From positions 1-6,345 of the forward strand of contig CAMOVV010000071.1 in the NCBI GenBank assembly GCA_946627685.1: a stretch of DNA of 6,345 nt, in the 5' to 3' direction. Source of the DNA: an uncultured Bacteroidales bacterium. Its GTDB lineage: Bacteria > Bacteroidota > Bacteroidia > Bacteroidales > UBA932. The position numbers and the translations under genes are program-made. Below are positions 5,628 to 6,345 of this stretch, piece by piece. Below the pieces are notes generated by a model that was not told where the DNA came from, did not search any database, and was given only the letters and a program-made list of their open reading frames with translations. Positions within the stretch are counted from its first letter, which is position 1, and each line of letters opens with the position of its first letter.

Positions 5628-6345
5628 TCAGTCTATGCGGTCGAAACCGGTGTATGGCCTGAGCACCTCGGGGATGATGATTCCGTCTTCGGTCTGATTG
5701 TCTTCCAGGAGGGCTGCCACCACGCGGGGAAGGGCGAGGGAACTGCCGTTCAGGGTGTGGCAGAGCTGAATCTTGCCGCTCTCGTCCTTGTACCTGAGGT
5801 GGAGACGGTTGGACTGGAAGGTCTCGAAGTTGGAAACGGAAGAAATCTCGAGCCAGCGGCCCTGGGCGGCGGACCAGAGTTCGAAATCGTAGGTGATGGC
5901 CGAGGTGAAGCTCATGTCTCCTCCGCAAAGACGGAGAATGCGGTAGCGCAAGCCGAGCTTATTGACGATGCTCTCGACATGGGCGACCATGGCGTCAAGG
6001 GCGGCGTAGGAGTTCTCCGGCTTCTCGATGCGGACGATTTCGACCTTGTCGAACTGATGGAGCCTGTTGAGTCCTCTCACATCCTTGCCGTAGGACCCGG
6101 CCTCGCGGCGGAAGCAGGGAGTGTAGGCCGTCATTGCCCTGGGAAGGTCCTTCTCGGAAAGGATGACGTCCCTGTAGATGTTGGTGACGGGAACTTCAGC
6201 CGTAGGGATGAGGTAGAAGTTGTCCAGGCCCACGAAGTACATCTGCGCCTCCTTGTCGGGAAGCTGGCCGGTGCCGAAACCGGAAGCGGCGTTCACCACT
6301 ACGGGCGGCTCTATTTCCTTGTAGCCGGCGGCGGTGTTGATGTCG
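5628..6345 (-). CDS. serS: Seryl-tRNA synthetase, C-terminal part (cut by window edge)
   Basis: SerRS is the class II cytoplasmic enzyme that charges tRNA-Ser with serine via seryl-adenylate. Only the last 238 residues are here; the N-terminal coiled-coil tRNA-binding arm and part of the core lie beyond the right edge (full enzymes are about 420-430 residues). Visible signatures in order are motif 1 (GYKEIEPPVVVN, ending at the edge-proximal residues), GTGQLPDKEAQMYFV, the serine-pocket TAEVPVTN (visible residues 48-55), motif 2 FRREAGSYGKDVRGLNRLHQ (78-97), LEISSVSNFETFQSNR, and motif 3 NGSSLALPRVVAALLEDNQ with its ATP-binding Arg (visible residue 207). The frame is open to the edge, so the GTG at 6299 is an internal valine, not a start. 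The C-terminus GFDRID and TGA stop are followed after 5 bp by ruvC. Confidence 0.98.
   Translation of the reverse strand, partial: DINTAAGYKEIEPPVVVNAASGFGTGQLPDKEAQMYFVGLDNFYLIPTAEVPVTNIYRDVILSEKDLPRAMTAYTPCFRREAGSYGKDVRGLNRLHQFDKVEIVRIEKPENSYAALDAMVAHVESIVNKLGLRYRILRLCGGDMSFTSAITYDFELWSAAQGRWLEISSVSNFETFQSNRLHLRYKDESGKIQLCHTLNGSSLALPRVVAALLEDNQTEDGIIIPEVLRPYTGFDRID

Noticed and set aside
5623..5928. Longer ruvC start at 5928 on the minus strand
   Set aside because: The extra 102 codons overlap serS in another frame and encode a His/Arg/Pro-rich sequence unlike RuvC; the conserved RuvC domain starts at the ATG at 5622.
6297..6299. GTG as the serS start
   Set aside because: The frame stays open to the window edge and the upstream residues (GYKEIEPPV) belong to class II motif 1 of SerRS.

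Overview
This window looks like chromosomal DNA from a GC-rich member of the Bacteroidales (Bacteroidota). The evidence is a large outer-membrane beta-barrel protein with an N-terminal carboxypeptidase-regulatory-like domain, promoter boxes matching the Bacteroidota -7 consensus TAnnTTTG, and no recognisable Shine-Dalgarno sequences ahead of the starts. Genus cannot be told from this sequence alone. The content is mostly housekeeping and envelope biogenesis. I see no phage, insertion sequence, CRISPR array, RNA gene or defence module.

Layout: a LysE/RhtB-type membrane exporter runs off the left edge on the minus strand (1-300). A 69-bp intergenic region carries two divergent, overlapping promoter boxes forming a 28-bp dyad (337-364). 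Next is a complete apolipoprotein N-acyltransferase gene, lnt, on the plus strand (370-1992), probably read from a nearly leaderless mRNA. It converges, with only 4 bp between stop codons, on a 994-residue outer-membrane beta-barrel / TonB-dependent-receptor-like protein on the minus strand (1997-4981). An 80-bp gap (4982-5061) separates that gene from ruvC (5062-5622, minus), which sits 5 bp downstream of the 3' two-thirds or so of serS (5628 to the right edge, minus).

Together: serS and ruvC are probably one transcription unit (translation plus Holliday-junction resolution, functionally unrelated). The barrel gene lies downstream on the same strand and may have its own promoter. Lnt matures lipoproteins at the inner membrane; the barrel protein is an envelope client inserted by BAM, whose accessory subunits are lipoproteins, but no direct link between these two convergent genes is implied. 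No intergenic stretch exceeds 80 bp.

I did not find a convincing undescribed system. The items most worth a second look are the symmetric divergent promoter, and the Gly/Met/Arg-rich insertion and post-barrel tail of the outer-membrane protein.
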